Assembly (NCBI GenBank): GCA_963750395.1
Contig: CAVVQM010000007.1
Location: 496,001-560,000, forward strand
Reading direction: 5' to 3'
Source: JADJPO01 sp963750395
GTDB lineage: Bacteria; Actinomycetota; Actinomycetes; Actinomycetales; Kineosporiaceae
DNA: 64,000 nt
In this document: one piece after another, positions 25,503-33,455 of the stretch
Position numbering within the stretch: the first letter of the stretch is position 1
Layout of the letters: the number at the start of each line of letters is the position of its first letter
Made by a program: the position numbers and the translations under genes
Notes under the pieces: generated by a model
What the model saw: the letters and a program-made list of their open reading frames with translations, nothing else
Database searches by the model: none
What the model was told of the DNA's origin: nothing

Positions 25503-26272
25503 CCGCCCGGCCGACGAACGGTCCCGGCGCCCCGGGCCGGCCGGGTCCGGGCCGAGTGCTGGTGATCGTGCCGACCTACAACGAGATCGAGAACCTGCCC
25601 CTGATCACCAAGCGGCTGCGTGCCGCGGTGCCCGAGGCACATCTGCTGATCGCCGACGACAACAGCCCGGACGGCACCGGCTCCCTCGCCGACGAGCTGG
25701 CCGCCGGCGACGAGCACATCCACGTGCAGCACCGCCCCGGGAAACAGGGACTCGGGGCCGCCTACCTCGATGGGTTCCGGTGGGGGATGGACAGGGGATA
25801 CGACGTCCTGGTCGAGATCGACGCGGACGGATCCCACCAGCCCGAGCAGCTCGACCTCCTGCTGGAACGCATCGCCGACGGTGCCGACCTGGCGATCGGG
25901 TCGCGGTGGGTGCCCGGCGGCTCGGTGGTCAACTGGCCACGCCACCGACTGCTGCTCTCGCGCGGGGCGAACCTCTACACGCGCCTGGCCCTCGGGATCG
26001 ACGTCAAGGACGCCACCGCGGGCTTCCGGGCCTTCCGCGCCCCAGCGCTCGAACGGATCCATCTGGAGGCTGTGCAGTCCCAGGGCTACTGCTTCCAGGT
26101 CGACCTGACCTGGCGGGCGGCGCAGCAGGGCCTGCGGATCGAGGAGGTGCCGATCACCTTCGTCGAGCGGGAGATCGGCGCGAGCAAGATGAGTCAGACG
26201 ATCATCGTCGAGGCGCTCTGGCGGATCACGCAATGGGGTCTGCGGCGTCGACTCGGGAGGTGGTCACGGTGA
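25499..26272 (+). CDS. ppm1: Polyprenol monophosphomannose synthase (dolichol-phosphate mannosyltransferase family)
   Basis: GT2 glycosyltransferase of 257 residues that makes polyprenyl-phosphate-mannose, the mannose donor for exported glycoproteins and lipoglycans. VLVIVPTYNEIENLP opens the fold, VEIDADGSHQPEQL holds the DxD-type metal site, and FVEREIGASKMS is the conserved C-terminal motif. No membrane domain; it probably works at the membrane beside Lnt. GTG start in a 4-base overlap with lnt, and the stop in a 4-base overlap with fxsA. Confidence 0.9.
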   Translation: MTARPTNGPGAPGRPGPGRVLVIVPTYNEIENLPLITKRLRAAVPEAHLLIADDNSPDGTGSLADELAAGDEHIHVQHRPGKQGLGAAYLDGFRWGMDRGYDVLVEIDADGSHQPEQLDLLLERIADGADLAIGSRWVPGGSVVNWPRHRLLLSRGANLYTRLALGIDVKDATAGFRAFRAPALERIHLEAVQSQGYCFQVDLTWRAAQQGLRIEEVPITFVEREIGASKMSQTIIVEALWRITQWGLRRRLGRWSR

Positions 26273-27087
26273 CCTCGCCGACGGGGCCGCCGGGCCCGCC
26301 GGGGTCCCTGCCGGTACGCCCACCGCGATGGCTGCTGGCCCTCGTGCTGCTCCTGGCGCTTGCCGAGGTCGTGCTGCTGATCCGGATCGCGAGTCTGATC
26401 GGAGCGGGAGCTACCCTCGCCCTCCTGATCGGCTCGGCGCTGCTCGGGCTGGTGGTGATCGCCTCCCGCCGGGCCACGGGGCGCGGTTTCGACCTCCTGT
26501 CCGGCTTCCTGCTGATTCTGCCGGGGGTGCTGTCGACCCTGGCCGGCCTGGTACTGCTGGCGCCGCCGGTGCGGTCCGTCGTGCGGAACCGGTTTCACCG
26601 GTGGATCCGCGAGCAGCATCTGGTGCGGCCCCAGGACATCGTGATCACCGACGTGCAGGTCCAGGACGTGCAGGTCTCAGGGACGTGCAGGTACGGGAGG
26701 TCCTCGCGGATCAACAGGATCGACAGACCCTGGATCGACAGGCCACGGACGGCGAACAGGGTCGGCCCGATACGGACCGACCCTGATTCCCCGCACGGCA
26801 GCGACGAGCGCGCTGCTCAGGCGCTGCGCCGCTGCGTCAGTGCGCCGCTGCGCAGCAGCTTCAGCCGCTCCTCCAGGAGCACCTCGAGCTCGGCGGTGGT
26901 GCGCCGCTCCATGAGCATGTCCCAGTGGGTGCGGGGCGGCTTGACCGGTTTGGCGTCGGGAGTCTCCGCGTTCGCCCGGGTGGCGATCGCCCCACAACGG
27001 CACTCCCACTCGGCCGGAAGGTCAGCCTCCATGGACATCGGGACGACCACGACGTGGCCGTTGGGGCAGTCGAATGTCACGTTCTGA
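26269..27087 (+). CDS. FxsA family membrane protein, probably frameshifted at its 3' end
   Basis: The conserved FxsA part is about residues 17-115: transmembrane helices (LLALVLLLALAEVVLLI, then LLIGSALLGLVVIAS) and RATGRGFDLLSGFLLILPGVLS. After residue ~130 the frame reads antisense through the rbpA terminator and most of rbpA, to 272 residues, while family members are about 130-180. Three copies of GACGTGCAGGT start at 26650, 26665 and 26682, spaced 15 then 17 bases, so a 2-base gain would explain the shift. In the other frame the protein would end at 26786 with EVLADQQDRQTLDRQATD-type residues. The intended gene is then 26269-26786. Confidence 0.75.
   Translation: MTSPTGPPGPPGSLPVRPPRWLLALVLLLALAEVVLLIRIASLIGAGATLALLIGSALLGLVVIASRRATGRGFDLLSGFLLILPGVLSTLAGLVLLAPPVRSVVRNRFHRWIREQHLVRPQDIVITDVQVQDVQVSGTCRYGRSSRINRIDRPWIDRPRTANRVGPIRTDPDSPHGSDERAAQALRRCVSAPLRSSFSRSSRSTSSSAVVRRSMSMSQWVRGGLTGLASGVSAFARVAIAPQRHSHSAGRSASMDIGTTTTWPLGQSNVTF
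26650..26692 (+). repeat. Three GACGTGCAGGT repeats with a phase jump
   Basis: Copies start at 26650, 26665 and 26682. The 15-base period keeps frame; the 17-base step shifts the fxsA reading frame. Confidence 0.75.
26798..26816. terminator. Hairpin between the fxsA and rbpA ends
   Basis: GCAGCG (26798-26803), 7-base loop, CGCTGC (26811-26816). It directly abuts the rbpA stop (26817) and lies 12 bases past the alternative fxsA stop at 26786. Confidence 0.45.
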
Positions 27088-27167
27088 CGAGCTGCCGGGC
27101 GGACGCCGGTCTCGCTCTCAAGGCTCTGGGTACCCAGCCGGGTACCCCGCATGCTCCGGTCACTCAT
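26817..27167 (-). CDS. rbpA: RNA polymerase-binding protein RbpA
   Basis: Actinobacterial transcription factor that binds sigma-A and RNA polymerase and stabilises the open complex. 116 residues: MSDRSMRGTRLGTQSLESE N-terminal tail, a zinc-binding barrel region (CPNGH and CRCG), basic linker and the sigma-interaction helices (MERRTTAELEVLLEERLKLLR). GGAGGG precedes the ATG. Its 3' half is overlapped antisense by the extended fxsA frame, which is probably not physiological. Confidence 0.95.
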   Translation of the reverse strand: MSDRSMRGTRLGTQSLESETGVRPAARQNVTFDCPNGHVVVVPMSMEADLPAEWECRCGAIATRANAETPDAKPVKPPRTHWDMLMERRTTAELEVLLEERLKLLRSGALTQRRSA

Positions 27168-27258
27168 GGCAGCTGCCCTCCGGGTTACCTCGACGCGTAC
27201 TCCACCGTGGCAACGCGTCCGGGCGGCGGTGTGTTCCGGATTGGTCCTATGTCTTGCC

Positions 27259-27273
27259 CCGCCGGCCCGGCGG
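27259..27273. terminator. Hairpin after the MFS transporter gene
   Basis: CCGCCG (27259-27264), GCC loop, CGGCGG (27268-27273), just beyond the transporter stop at 27279. It is GC-rich without a T-run. Confidence 0.35.
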
Positions 27274-27278
27274 CCGCC

Positions 27279-28679
27279 TCAGACCACCCGGGGGATCTGG
27301 TTGCCCGCCTCGGCGATCCCTCGCCGGACGTCGACACGGGCCAGCAGGATGCCGCCGATCACGAAGAAGAGGGCCAGCGCGACGATGGCGTTGCGGTAGG
27401 AGCCGGTGAGCTGGAAGACCAGCCCGAAGAGCAGGGTGCCGAACCAGCTCGTGCCCCGCTCGGCCGCCTGATACAGGCTGAAGTACTCGGCCTCACGACC
27501 CCGGGGGATGAGCTGGCTGAAGAGCGACCGCGACAGCGCCTGGCTGCCGCCGAGAACGACCCCGATCAGTACCGCGAGCGCCAGGAAGAGGCCGAACGAC
27601 CCGGCGGGTATCACGTAGCCGGTGGCGACCACCACGAGCCACAGGACCAGCGAGCCGAGGATGGCGCGCCAGGCCCCGATCCGTATCGCCAGCCGGCCGA
27701 AACCGAGCGCACCGGCGATCGCGACGAACTGGACGAGCAGGATGGTCATCACCAACTGGTCGGAGCTGAAGCCGAGTTGCTCCTGGCCGAAGATGCTCGA
27801 GGCGTAGATGACCGTCTGGATGCCGTCGTTGTAGAAGAGGTAGGCGAGCAGGAACAGCAGCGTCTGCGGGTAGCCCCGCAGGTGTCGCAGGGTCTGCATC
27901 AGTTGCCCGAATGACTCGGCCATCAGGGACGAGCCCGGATCCGTGTCGTCCGTGGCCCCGACCGCAGCGACGGGCGGTGGCCTGTCGCGCAGGCCCAGAT
28001 AGGGGATCAGGGTGAACAGGCCCCACCACACGCCGGCCATGAACAGGCTGACCCGCACCGCCGCCTCGGTCGACAGCCCACCGAAACCGGACAGCATGGC
28101 CAGGTTGACCAGCAACAGCAGTCCGCCGCCGAGGTAGCCCAGGGCCCACCCCTGGCTGGAGACCCGGTCACGCTCGTCGGGTTCGGCGATGTCGATGAGG
28201 ATCGAGTCGTAGGCGACCAGGGAGGCGCCCAGGCAGATCGAGGCGAGGATCTGCAGGACGACCCCGAGCGCCCAATCGGTCCCGGCGATCGCCACCATCG
28301 AGGCGGCGGCGGTCGCACCCACCCAGGCGAAGACGGCCATGATCGTGCGCTTGCGTCCGGTGCGGTCGATGACCGCACCGACGATCGGCAGCAGGACGGC
28401 GGACAACAGGGTCGCCACGGTGACCGTGTAGAGAGCCAGGGAGCCCGGCGCCACTGGGATGCCGAGCACCGACAGATTGGTGCCGCACGCCTGGGCGGTG
28501 TCCTGACCGGGGCAGGCGGCACGCTTGGCGACCGCGGTCAGGTAGGGGCCGAGCAGGACCGTGGAGGTGGTGGTGACGTAGGCGGAGTTCGCCCAGTCGT
28601 ACCAGTACCAGGCGCGTTGCTCACGCCGACGTCCGCGGGCCGTGGCGGCGTCGCCGTCGATCGTCCCCGGAAAGTCCAT
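27279..28679 (-). CDS. MFS transporter, UMF1/Atg22-like
   Basis: 466 residues with about twelve transmembrane helices. The N-terminal WYWYDWANSAYVTTTSTVLLGPYL and the later FLLAYLFYNDGIQTVIYASSIF are diagnostic of the UMF1 (vacuole effluxer Atg22-like) group. Substrate unknown. The ATG at 28679 starts MDFPGTIDG; upstream codons up to 28880 lack family features and overlap the neighbouring peptidase gene. Confidence 0.88.
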   Translation of the reverse strand: MDFPGTIDGDAATARGRRREQRAWYWYDWANSAYVTTTSTVLLGPYLTAVAKRAACPGQDTAQACGTNLSVLGIPVAPGSLALYTVTVATLLSAVLLPIVGAVIDRTGRKRTIMAVFAWVGATAAASMVAIAGTDWALGVVLQILASICLGASLVAYDSILIDIAEPDERDRVSSQGWALGYLGGGLLLLVNLAMLSGFGGLSTEAAVRVSLFMAGVWWGLFTLIPYLGLRDRPPPVAAVGATDDTDPGSSLMAESFGQLMQTLRHLRGYPQTLLFLLAYLFYNDGIQTVIYASSIFGQEQLGFSSDQLVMTILLVQFVAIAGALGFGRLAIRIGAWRAILGSLVLWLVVVATGYVIPAGSFGLFLALAVLIGVVLGGSQALSRSLFSQLIPRGREAEYFSLYQAAERGTSWFGTLLFGLVFQLTGSYRNAIVALALFFVIGGILLARVDVRRGIAEAGNQIPRVV

Positions 28680-28738
28680 CGGGTCATCATGTCTTCTCGA
28701 CGGCAGATCGCCCCGCCCATCCGCCGAACCCGACCCGC

Positions 28739-29974
28739 TCAGCCGCCGAATTCCCAGTGCCAGGGTTCGGGCAGGCTGCCGCTGGGTTCGGCCCATGAGG
28801 GGTGATACCACCCGAAGGCGGGCGCGTTGAGCAGCATCCACTGGTGCTGGACGGTGCCGAAGGACTGGATGCCGCCGCACAGGTCCGTGGCGGTTCCCCA
28901 GCCGTGGTTGCTGGTGCCGGGCGTGGCCGCCAGGGTCGGCTTGGCCGCCTTGACCGCCACCTGCTCGGCGTAGGAGCGGTAGGAGTCGGTCACGCAGATC
29001 GGCCGGCCGAAGGTGCGTGCGTAGGCGGCGCTCAGCCGGTCGAAGGCGTAGGCGGCGTCAGCGCGCAGGTGGTGCCCAGGAGCACCCCAGAGTGAACAGA
29101 GCGCATCGAGGGGGATCTGCCCGTTGGAGTACAGCTGGACGTCGCCGCCGGCGCAGTCGCCGACGGCCCCGGTGACGGCGTTGCCGAACAGCCCTCCACC
29201 CGACGTGCCGGTCTGAACGGACACGAGCCGGCGGGCCTCGGCGAGTCGCTTCGCCTCGGCTGCGGCATCCTGGGTGCCCTTCAGGCGGCTCTCCAGGTCG
29301 GCCAGCTTCGCCTTCTGGGTCTCGACCGCCGCATCGCGCTCGATCTTGGCCGCGGCGGCAGCCGCCAGGAGCTCCTGCGCACGATCGGCGGCCGCGTGGG
29401 CGGCCTCTGCCGCACCGCGGTGCTGCTCCACGGCGAGCCGGGTCTGCGTCGTCACCCGCTCCCGGCGGGCGCCCAGGAGCACCAGGACCCGTCGGGAGTG
29501 CGCGACGTCGTCCGATTCGCCGCCGAGCAGACTGACCACGGCGGGGTTGGCGGACAGGCCCGAACCCGCGTAGTAGGCCTGTCGGGCCCACCGGCCCAGA
29601 TCCTTGCGGTTGTCGGCCAACGCGGCATCGGCGTCCGCCAGCTGCTGCTCGGCCACCTGCTGGTCGGCGATGGCCAGCTGGTAGCGCTGCTGCGCGCTGC
29701 TGTAGGCCTCCAGCGCTTTGGACGCGGCCGCGGCGGTGGCGCTCAACTCGGTCGTGGCGGCCTCGACGGATCGGCTCTGTTGCTGGACGGCGTCCTGCAG
29801 GTCCTCGACCGACGAAGGGGGAGTGGGGCTGGGGGTGGGGGAGGTGGCGCTCGCCGGTGCTACCGATGCCGTGAGGACCACGAGGACAGTGAGGCACAGG
29901 CCGATCATCGAGGCTGGGGCGCCCGAGAGCGCGCCGGTGTGGCGTCGCCGGCGCGCGGTGCCCGTCAGAGCCAT
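28739..29974 (-). CDS. Exported M15-family D-alanyl-D-alanine carboxypeptidase with coiled coil
   Basis: 411 residues. Signal peptide (about 1-44, hydrophobic core ASMIGLCLTVLVVLTASVAP), a long alanine/glutamine-rich coiled coil (about 55-255) and a C-terminal VanY-like peptidase domain (about 290-411) with SNHGWGTATDLCG and EPWHWEFGG zinc-site motifs and four cysteines. It should trim peptidoglycan stem peptides, with the coil probably serving partner binding as in cell-division hydrolases. The start overlaps the carbonic anhydrase stop by 10 bases. Confidence 0.88.
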   Translation of the reverse strand: MALTGTARRRRHTGALSGAPASMIGLCLTVLVVLTASVAPASATSPTPSPTPPSSVEDLQDAVQQQSRSVEAATTELSATAAAASKALEAYSSAQQRYQLAIADQQVAEQQLADADAALADNRKDLGRWARQAYYAGSGLSANPAVVSLLGGESDDVAHSRRVLVLLGARRERVTTQTRLAVEQHRGAAEAAHAAADRAQELLAAAAAAKIERDAAVETQKAKLADLESRLKGTQDAAAEAKRLAEARRLVSVQTGTSGGGLFGNAVTGAVGDCAGGDVQLYSNGQIPLDALCSLWGAPGHHLRADAAYAFDRLSAAYARTFGRPICVTDSYRSYAEQVAVKAAKPTLAATPGTSNHGWGTATDLCGGIQSFGTVQHQWMLLNAPAFGWYHPSWAEPSGSLPEPWHWEFGG

Positions 29975-30840
29975 TCGACCAGGCCGGTCTGCAGGTCGTA
30001 GACGGCCCCGATGACCTTGGTGTCCCGCCGCTGGGCCGCCCTGCCGATGACCGCGTCCTCCTTGAGCTGCTCCACGACCCGTTCGACGTTGATACCGATC
30101 GCCACGTCCAGCAGCGCGTCCTCGTCCGCACCGAGTTCGATCGCCTCCACGACCGAGGGGCGGATCGCGGCCACGAGATCGTCCACGGCCGAGGGGGAGT
30201 GTGCCTCGGTGCTCTTTGTGGCCGCCTCCTCGGCCTGGACGGTCTCGAGGGTGGCGCCGACCGCACCGCACGCGGAGTGTCCGAGGACGACGAGCAGGGG
30301 AGTGGCCAGATGGTCCACCCCGTACTGCAGTGACCCGAGCACGGCCCGATCCAGGACCTCGCCGGCCGAGCGGACGACGAAGAGGTCACCCAGGCCCTGG
30401 TCGAACAGCACCTCCGGCGGCACGCGGGAGTCGGCGCAGGACAGGACGACGGCGAAGGGGTTCTGGCCCTGGGTCACCACGGCGCGCCGAGCCAGGCTCT
30501 GATCAGGACGGGTCGCGGCGCCCGCGACGAACCGGGCGTTGCCCTCCTCGAGCAGGTCCTTGGCCTGGCGCGAGGTGAACTCCACGGCGTCGTCGCGATC
30601 CGCGCCGTACATCCCCGCGCCGCCGCTGCGGACCGTGGCCCCCGTGAACCCGAAGGCCGCCCCGAGCAGACCGCCCGCGGTGAGGAAGATCGCCTCGCGT
30701 CGATTCGGCAGGTACTCGTCGACGTCGAAGCCCTTCTTCTTCGCTGCCGTGGCCTTCTGCGGTGTCGTCTCCGGCGCCGTCGGGGCGACCTCGGATGCAC
30801 CCGTGAACTGTGCGGGAATGGTCGGTGCGGCGTCGCTCAT
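29965..30840 (-). CDS. Beta-carbonic anhydrase with a twin-arginine N-terminal segment
   Basis: Interconverts CO2 and bicarbonate. 291 residues. Zinc ligands and dyad: CADSRVPPE and GHSACGAV, as in beta-class enzymes (about residues 115-290). The first ~48 residues are polar, then NRREAIFLTAGGLLGAAFG gives an Arg-Arg followed by a hydrophobic stretch, resembling a Tat signal or signal anchor; this predicts export. GGAG ribosome site. Translation is probably coupled to the peptidase downstream. Confidence 0.88.
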   Translation of the reverse strand: MSDAAPTIPAQFTGASEVAPTAPETTPQKATAAKKKGFDVDEYLPNRREAIFLTAGGLLGAAFGFTGATVRSGGAGMYGADRDDAVEFTSRQAKDLLEEGNARFVAGAATRPDQSLARRAVVTQGQNPFAVVLSCADSRVPPEVLFDQGLGDLFVVRSAGEVLDRAVLGSLQYGVDHLATPLLVVLGHSACGAVGATLETVQAEEAATKSTEAHSPSAVDDLVAAIRPSVVEAIELGADEDALLDVAIGINVERVVEQLKEDAVIGRAAQRRDTKVIGAVYDLQTGLVEWL

Positions 30841-30918
30841 GGGTGCTTCTCCTCGGGCGGCGTCGGGGAGCCGTCGGTTGTCACCTCGGCAGGCGGGGTC
30901 GCCGGCTGTAGCGGCGGG

Positions 30919-31167
30919 TCACCAGCAGGGGGCCCACGGGGCGTAGAGGGCGCCGCTGGGGCACGTGGCGAAGAGCCAGAGGGTCGTGATCGTGGTCACC
31001 GGGGTGCCCGAGGCGGAGGTGAAGTCGGCCCAGGAGAGGTTCGCCCCGGAGAGGTCCGCGTTGTTCACCTTGGCCGAGGTGAGATCGGCATTCATGAGGT
31101 TGGCGCCGGTCAGGAGCGCATCAGGTCCAGATTCGGCGTTCGTCAGCTTCGCACCCACGGCCGTCAT
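30919..31167 (-). pseudogene. Detached C-terminal pentapeptide-repeat segment of the HD-GYP protein
   Basis: 82 codons from an ATG, in the same frame as the 649-residue HD-GYP protein and separated from it only by TGA plus five codons. It carries A(D/N)LxxA pentapeptides (LLTGANLMNADLTSAKVNNADLSGANL) and ends CPSGALYAPWAPCW, with the two Cys typical of the end of such repeat proteins. It reads as the missing C-terminus, and could only be made by reinitiation or readthrough. Confidence 0.6.
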
Positions 31168-31185
31168 GCCCGGCGCTTCACCTTC

Positions 31186-33135
31186 TCAGGTCGGCGTGGT
31201 CAGGTCGGCCCCGGACAGGTCGGCGTTGCTGAGATCGGCCTTGTCGAGCTTCTCGTCCACCAGCCGGGCCGAGCGGAGGTCGGCGCCGCTGAGCACTGCG
31301 CCATCGAACTTGACGTCGGTGAACTGGGCATTCTTGAGGTCGGCCCGCTCCAGGTGGGCCCCGCGCAGATCGACATCGGTCATCGTGACGTACGGCGCGA
31401 TGGCGTCGGCCATGATCGCTGCGCGCAGGTCGAGCGCCGTCAGGGTCGTCTGACTGAGATCGGCTCCGGTGAAGTCGGCACCGCTGTAGTCACCGGTGAT
31501 GGTGAGCAGCGCGAGATCACACCCCCGCAGGTCGGCACCCGCCATCGCGGTGGCTCCCGCCTGGGCCTGCTCGCAGTCACTCGCCCCGGAGAACGGGGGT
31601 GATGGGCTGGGGCTCGGGGTCGGCGAAGAACTCGGGCTGGGAGTCGGCGAGGGGCTGGGAGTCGGCGACGGGGTAGGCGAGGGGCTGGGAGTTGGCGACG
31701 ACGTCGGCGAGGTGCTCGGGCTGGGGTGTGTGGTCGGCGACGAGGTCGGCGAGGGGTCAGGACCCGGTGACGGTGATGAGGTGGTCGGCGTCTCCGGGAT
31801 CGGTTCGACCGCGGGAGCCGAACTGTCGGCAGGGGGTTCAGTCGTCGGTTCGACGGTCGGCTCCTTTGCGGGCGACGTCGTCGACGTCACCACGACAGCC
31901 GGAGCCGGCACAGGGATCGCCGCCGGCGAGACCGACGGCGAGCCGACGGTCGGGGCGACGGTGCCCGGCACCCTGGACGCCACCACGGCCGAGCTGGTCC
32001 GGGATGGCCCGACGGGCGCGGCGGCGGCGAGGGGGGACAGCCCCACCGCGATGCCGGTGGCGCCCGCGACCACGGCGGCTCCGCCGGCCGAGGTGGCCAG
32101 ATTGGCCACGGAACCGAGCGGGCTGAACGGGATCCCCGGGAGGCTGGCGAACGCAGCCAGCGGCCCGGCGGTGAGCCGCAGCTTTCCGATCCCGACGGCC
32201 AGGAACGCCCGGACGACGGCAGGGTCGAACTGCGATCCGGCGCAGCGCGCGAGCTCGGCCCGGGCGGCGGCCGCCGGCAGGGGCTTCTTGTAGGACCGCG
32301 CGGTGGTGATGACGTCGTAGGTGTCGGCGACGGCGACGATCCGTGCCGCAAAGCTGATGGCCGCGCCCGACAGACCCGCGGGGTAGCCGGTGCCGTCCCA
32401 TTTCTCGTGATGCTGGGTGATACCGCCGATCCACGGCCCGAGATAGGCGGCCAGGGGCTGCGCGATGTGGCCGCCCTCCGCCGGGTGCCTGCAGAGCACC
32501 TGCCATTCCTCCTCATCGGGCCGGGAGGTCTTGTTGAGGATCTCCTTCGGCACGTGGAGTTTCCCGACATCGTGCAGGAGCGCGGCCCAGCGGAGCTTGG
32601 CCTTGTCCGCGGCGTCCAGACCGAGTTCGTCACCGATCATCCCCGCGTAGGCGAGGACCCGCTCGCAGTGCGCCCGGGTCAGATGATCATGATCGCGCAA
32701 CGCGGTCACCAGGCTCAGCAGGGTGACCGCATGGTCCCGTTCACCGGCGACCGCGCCGCCACCGTCATGATCCAGGTTCGACCGAAGCCGGGCGGTGGAA
32801 TGCGACTGAAGCACCAGCTGGAAGCGTGAGGGAACCTCGTCCTCGAAGTACATGCTCAGCCCGAGCAGGGTGCTCAGCGGCAACAGGGACCTGGCCAGTC
32901 GTCGTCCCAGGTTCAGCACGACCCACGCGAGAATGATCTCGGCGGCCAACCAGATCCACCGGTTCACTCCCAACCGGTGCGGCGGGAACCAGTACACCGC
33001 CATCACCCCGAACGCCAGGGAGGCCGTCAGCGGCAGCGTGAAGATCACGACGCGGACGAGCCGCGCCAGGCCGGGATGGGATTTCCATTCGCCGAGCGTC
33101 GGGTCCCCATAGTTCTGCGTGGGGCCAGACGTCAT
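31186..33135 (-). CDS. Membrane HD-GYP domain protein with Pro/Ser/Thr linker and pentapeptide repeats
   Basis: 649 residues. Two transmembrane helices (about 26-48 and 60-76); an HD-GYP domain (about 132-320) with LLHDVGKLH (His188-Asp189) and HHEKWDGTGYP (242-252), the full motif of c-di-GMP phosphodiesterases; a third hydrophobic segment (about 343-372); a Pro/Ser/Thr linker (about 375-515) of SPTPSP repeats; and pentapeptide repeats from about 533. This places the repeats outside and the enzyme inside. A TGA at 31186-31188 cuts the repeat domain short (see the following segment). The combination is unusual. Confidence 0.82.
   Translation of the reverse strand: MTSGPTQNYGDPTLGEWKSHPGLARLVRVVIFTLPLTASLAFGVMAVYWFPPHRLGVNRWIWLAAEIILAWVVLNLGRRLARSLLPLSTLLGLSMYFEDEVPSRFQLVLQSHSTARLRSNLDHDGGGAVAGERDHAVTLLSLVTALRDHDHLTRAHCERVLAYAGMIGDELGLDAADKAKLRWAALLHDVGKLHVPKEILNKTSRPDEEEWQVLCRHPAEGGHIAQPLAAYLGPWIGGITQHHEKWDGTGYPAGLSGAAISFAARIVAVADTYDVITTARSYKKPLPAAAARAELARCAGSQFDPAVVRAFLAVGIGKLRLTAGPLAAFASLPGIPFSPLGSVANLATSAGGAAVVAGATGIAVGLSPLAAAAPVGPSRTSSAVVASRVPGTVAPTVGSPSVSPAAIPVPAPAVVVTSTTSPAKEPTVEPTTEPPADSSAPAVEPIPETPTTSSPSPGPDPSPTSSPTTHPSPSTSPTSSPTPSPSPTPSPTPSPSPTPSPSSSPTPSPSPSPPFSGASDCEQAQAGATAMAGADLRGCDLALLTITGDYSGADFTGADLSQTTLTALDLRAAIMADAIAPYVTMTDVDLRGAHLERADLKNAQFTDVKFDGAVLSGADLRSARLVDEKLDKADLSNADLSGADLTTPT
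31620..31760. repeat. Degenerate tandem repeats encoding the Ser/Pro/Thr linker
   Basis: Imperfect units around GGGCTGGGAGTCGGCGA, repeated across the linker of the HD-GYP gene; prone to length change. Confidence 0.6.
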
Positions 33136-33455
33136 GGCTACTCTGTCGACGCTTCAGCCGGCATCCTGAGCACGTAGATGGCGCCGTACGGGTCACCTGA
33201 CCCGGGCGAGCCGGGTCGGATCACCCGTTCGGCACACGCGGCCTGCAGCACCACCTGGCCACCTGCTCGTCGCAGGCCGTGGCGTTGAGCGAGACGTCGC
33301 CGCGGAGTCCCCTTCCGTCAAACGCCGATAATCTACATTATGTCAACTTGTCGTCTACATGCGGCATCAGATGAAGCACGGCGGCCACGGCCTGATCCAC
33401 TACCCCGCAGACAACGACGAAACCGAGCCCTGGGCCCGCTATGCCGGCCGCTCCA
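33136..33455. other. Intergenic stretch with gene relics and an AT-rich inverted repeat
   Basis: About 320 bases with no intact gene. It holds a VOC-like relic (33154-33280), the inverted repeat ATAAT-CTAC-ATTAT (33328-33341) in an AT-rich patch, and a 36-codon fragment (33359-33469, MRHQMKHGGHGLIHYPADN...) that runs into the GNAT gene 3' end. Confidence 0.45.
33154..33280 (-). pseudogene. Possible relic of a VOC (glyoxalase-like) protein C-terminus
   Basis: Minus-strand reading gives ...LRRAGGQVVLQAACAE then DPYGAIYVLRMPA and stop. The spacing between AGG and DPxGA matches the end of VOC-superfamily proteins. No start or N-terminal half is present. Confidence 0.3.

Noticed and set aside
31186..31188. 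In-frame TGA considered as a selenocysteine or pyrrolysine codon
   Set aside because: TGA is not used for pyrrolysine, no selenocysteine element was apparent, and the repeat position has no reason to need Sec.
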